This document shows positions 63,328 through 64,000 of a DNA stretch of 64,000 bases, piece after piece; within the stretch, counting starts at the first letter, position 1, and every line of letters starts with the position of its first letter. The DNA is taken from assembly GCF_020379485.1 (NCBI RefSeq), contig NC_063435.1, positions 3,410,001 to 3,474,000 of the forward strand, in the 5' to 3' direction. The notes under the pieces were generated by a model that was not told the DNA's origin, did not search any database, and was given only the letters and a program-made list of their open reading frames with translations. The translations under genes were made by a program, and so were the position numbers. This stretch comes from Brassica napus (taxonomy: Eukaryota; Streptophyta; Magnoliopsida; Brassicales; Brassicaceae).

Positions 63328-63957
63328 TTACGTGGAAACGGAAACGGATACGTGGAAGCGGAAACGGAAGCGGGTACGTGGAAGCAGAAGCGTAAAGAAG
63401 CGCAAAAGCAAAATTTTTTAAAAATATTAAGAAGCGGATACGTGTTGGAAGCATATATCCATATATATATATACATATATATAAAAAAATTTAAAAAATT
63501 AAGACTAAAAATTATATGATTTAAATTTGAAACAAAACATTTATTCATTTATAATAATTTTGAAATGATTTTATATTAAAACTGTAAAAATACACATAAA
63601 TTAAGTTTATAAAAAAATATTATATTAGTTATTTTTAATACTTCATAAATAATTGACGCAATATATTTCAATGTGCTATATCTTTAATAAAAAATTTCAA
63701 TGCATAAAGATAATTTATAGTATTAGTTTTAATATTTGTATATTTATAACTCAATATTCATTACTATTATTATTTTTATTTTATATAGATTAAAACTATG
63801 GTTTTATTTTTTACTGATATACATTGCATTTTTTTAAAAACGGAAGCGTGATTCTAACAGGTTTTTAAAGAAAATATTTTAGAAACCTTTTGGAAGCGCA
63901 AGTTTCCGATTCCGGTTGGGAACCGGACGTCGGATGAAGCTTCCGTGAAACATAGTA
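63328..63957. mobile_element. Non-coding repeat element, copy 2
   Basis: It aligns over its length with 54841-55498, beginning gttacgtggaaacggaaacg and ending gaagcttccgtgaaac. Shared internal blocks include aagaagcgcaaaagc / aagaagcgcagaagc, tacgtgttggaagc and tttgaaatgattttatatta. It lies about 220 bp upstream of the S28 start codon. Confidence 0.75.
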
Positions 63958-64000
63958 ATGTATACTAAAAAAAATCTATCTTTTAACCACGGACTTGGAC

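Overview
This window is plant nuclear DNA from the Brassicaceae. It is AT-rich, with intron-containing genes separated by transposons. Reading the gene models exon by exon gives a gene order I recognise from Arabidopsis thaliana chromosome 5 (about At5g22750 to At5g22860, recalled from memory, not searched): RAD5-type helicase (here only a relic), DDT/PHD-finger protein, organellar alanyl-tRNA synthetase, GDSL esterase, SAAL1-like ARM-repeat protein, SR-protein kinase, A1 aspartyl protease and S28 serine carboxypeptidase. Several neighbours I would expect (AP-2 alpha adaptins, a RETICULATA-related gene, an MRS2-type Mg transporter) are absent and RAD5 is decayed. That is what one copy of a fractionated polyploid genome (Brassica, Raphanus or a relative) would look like; genus and species cannot be read from the sequence alone.

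Layout. 1-9 kb: no host gene; a SINE, a 540-bp hAT-type MITE, and a 5'-truncated LINE flanked by two 1,039-bp direct repeats that behave like a giant target-site duplication. 9.7-11.1 kb: RAD5 helicase pseudogene. 11.7-16.6 kb: a 4.2-kb hAT transposon with an intact four-exon transposase gene, and directly beside it a 695-bp non-autonomous relative inserted one base offset in the same target. 17.1-22.9 kb: the 1,548-aa DDT/PHD gene. 23.9-27.8 kb: a Copia-like LTR element without coding capacity, in minus orientation. 27.8-31.5 kb: tandem F-box genes, one intact and one broken by a 198-bp hAT-like MITE and a stop codon. 31.6-36.9 kb: gene-poor, with a Helitron terminus, a Stowaway-like MITE and a third member of the hAT family. 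37-63.1 kb: six intact conserved genes, interrupted by a 7-kb AT-rich stretch (53.4-60.3 kb) with MITEs, tandem duplications and an S28 exon relic. 63.3-64 kb: a second copy of a repeat also present at 54.8 kb.

The host genes are independent housekeeping or secretory functions, not a pathway: chromatin reading, organellar translation, splicing-factor phosphorylation, and three secreted or extracellular hydrolases (GDSL, A1, S28). The coherent functional unit is the transposon family: the autonomous hAT element and two non-autonomous relatives share near-identical 11-bp termini, 8-bp target duplications and dense CCGAACC-type subterminal repeats, so the 727-aa transposase is a plausible driver of the whole set. 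All exon coordinates come from manual reading of frame, GT/AG borders and phase; each model closes in frame with a stop codon.
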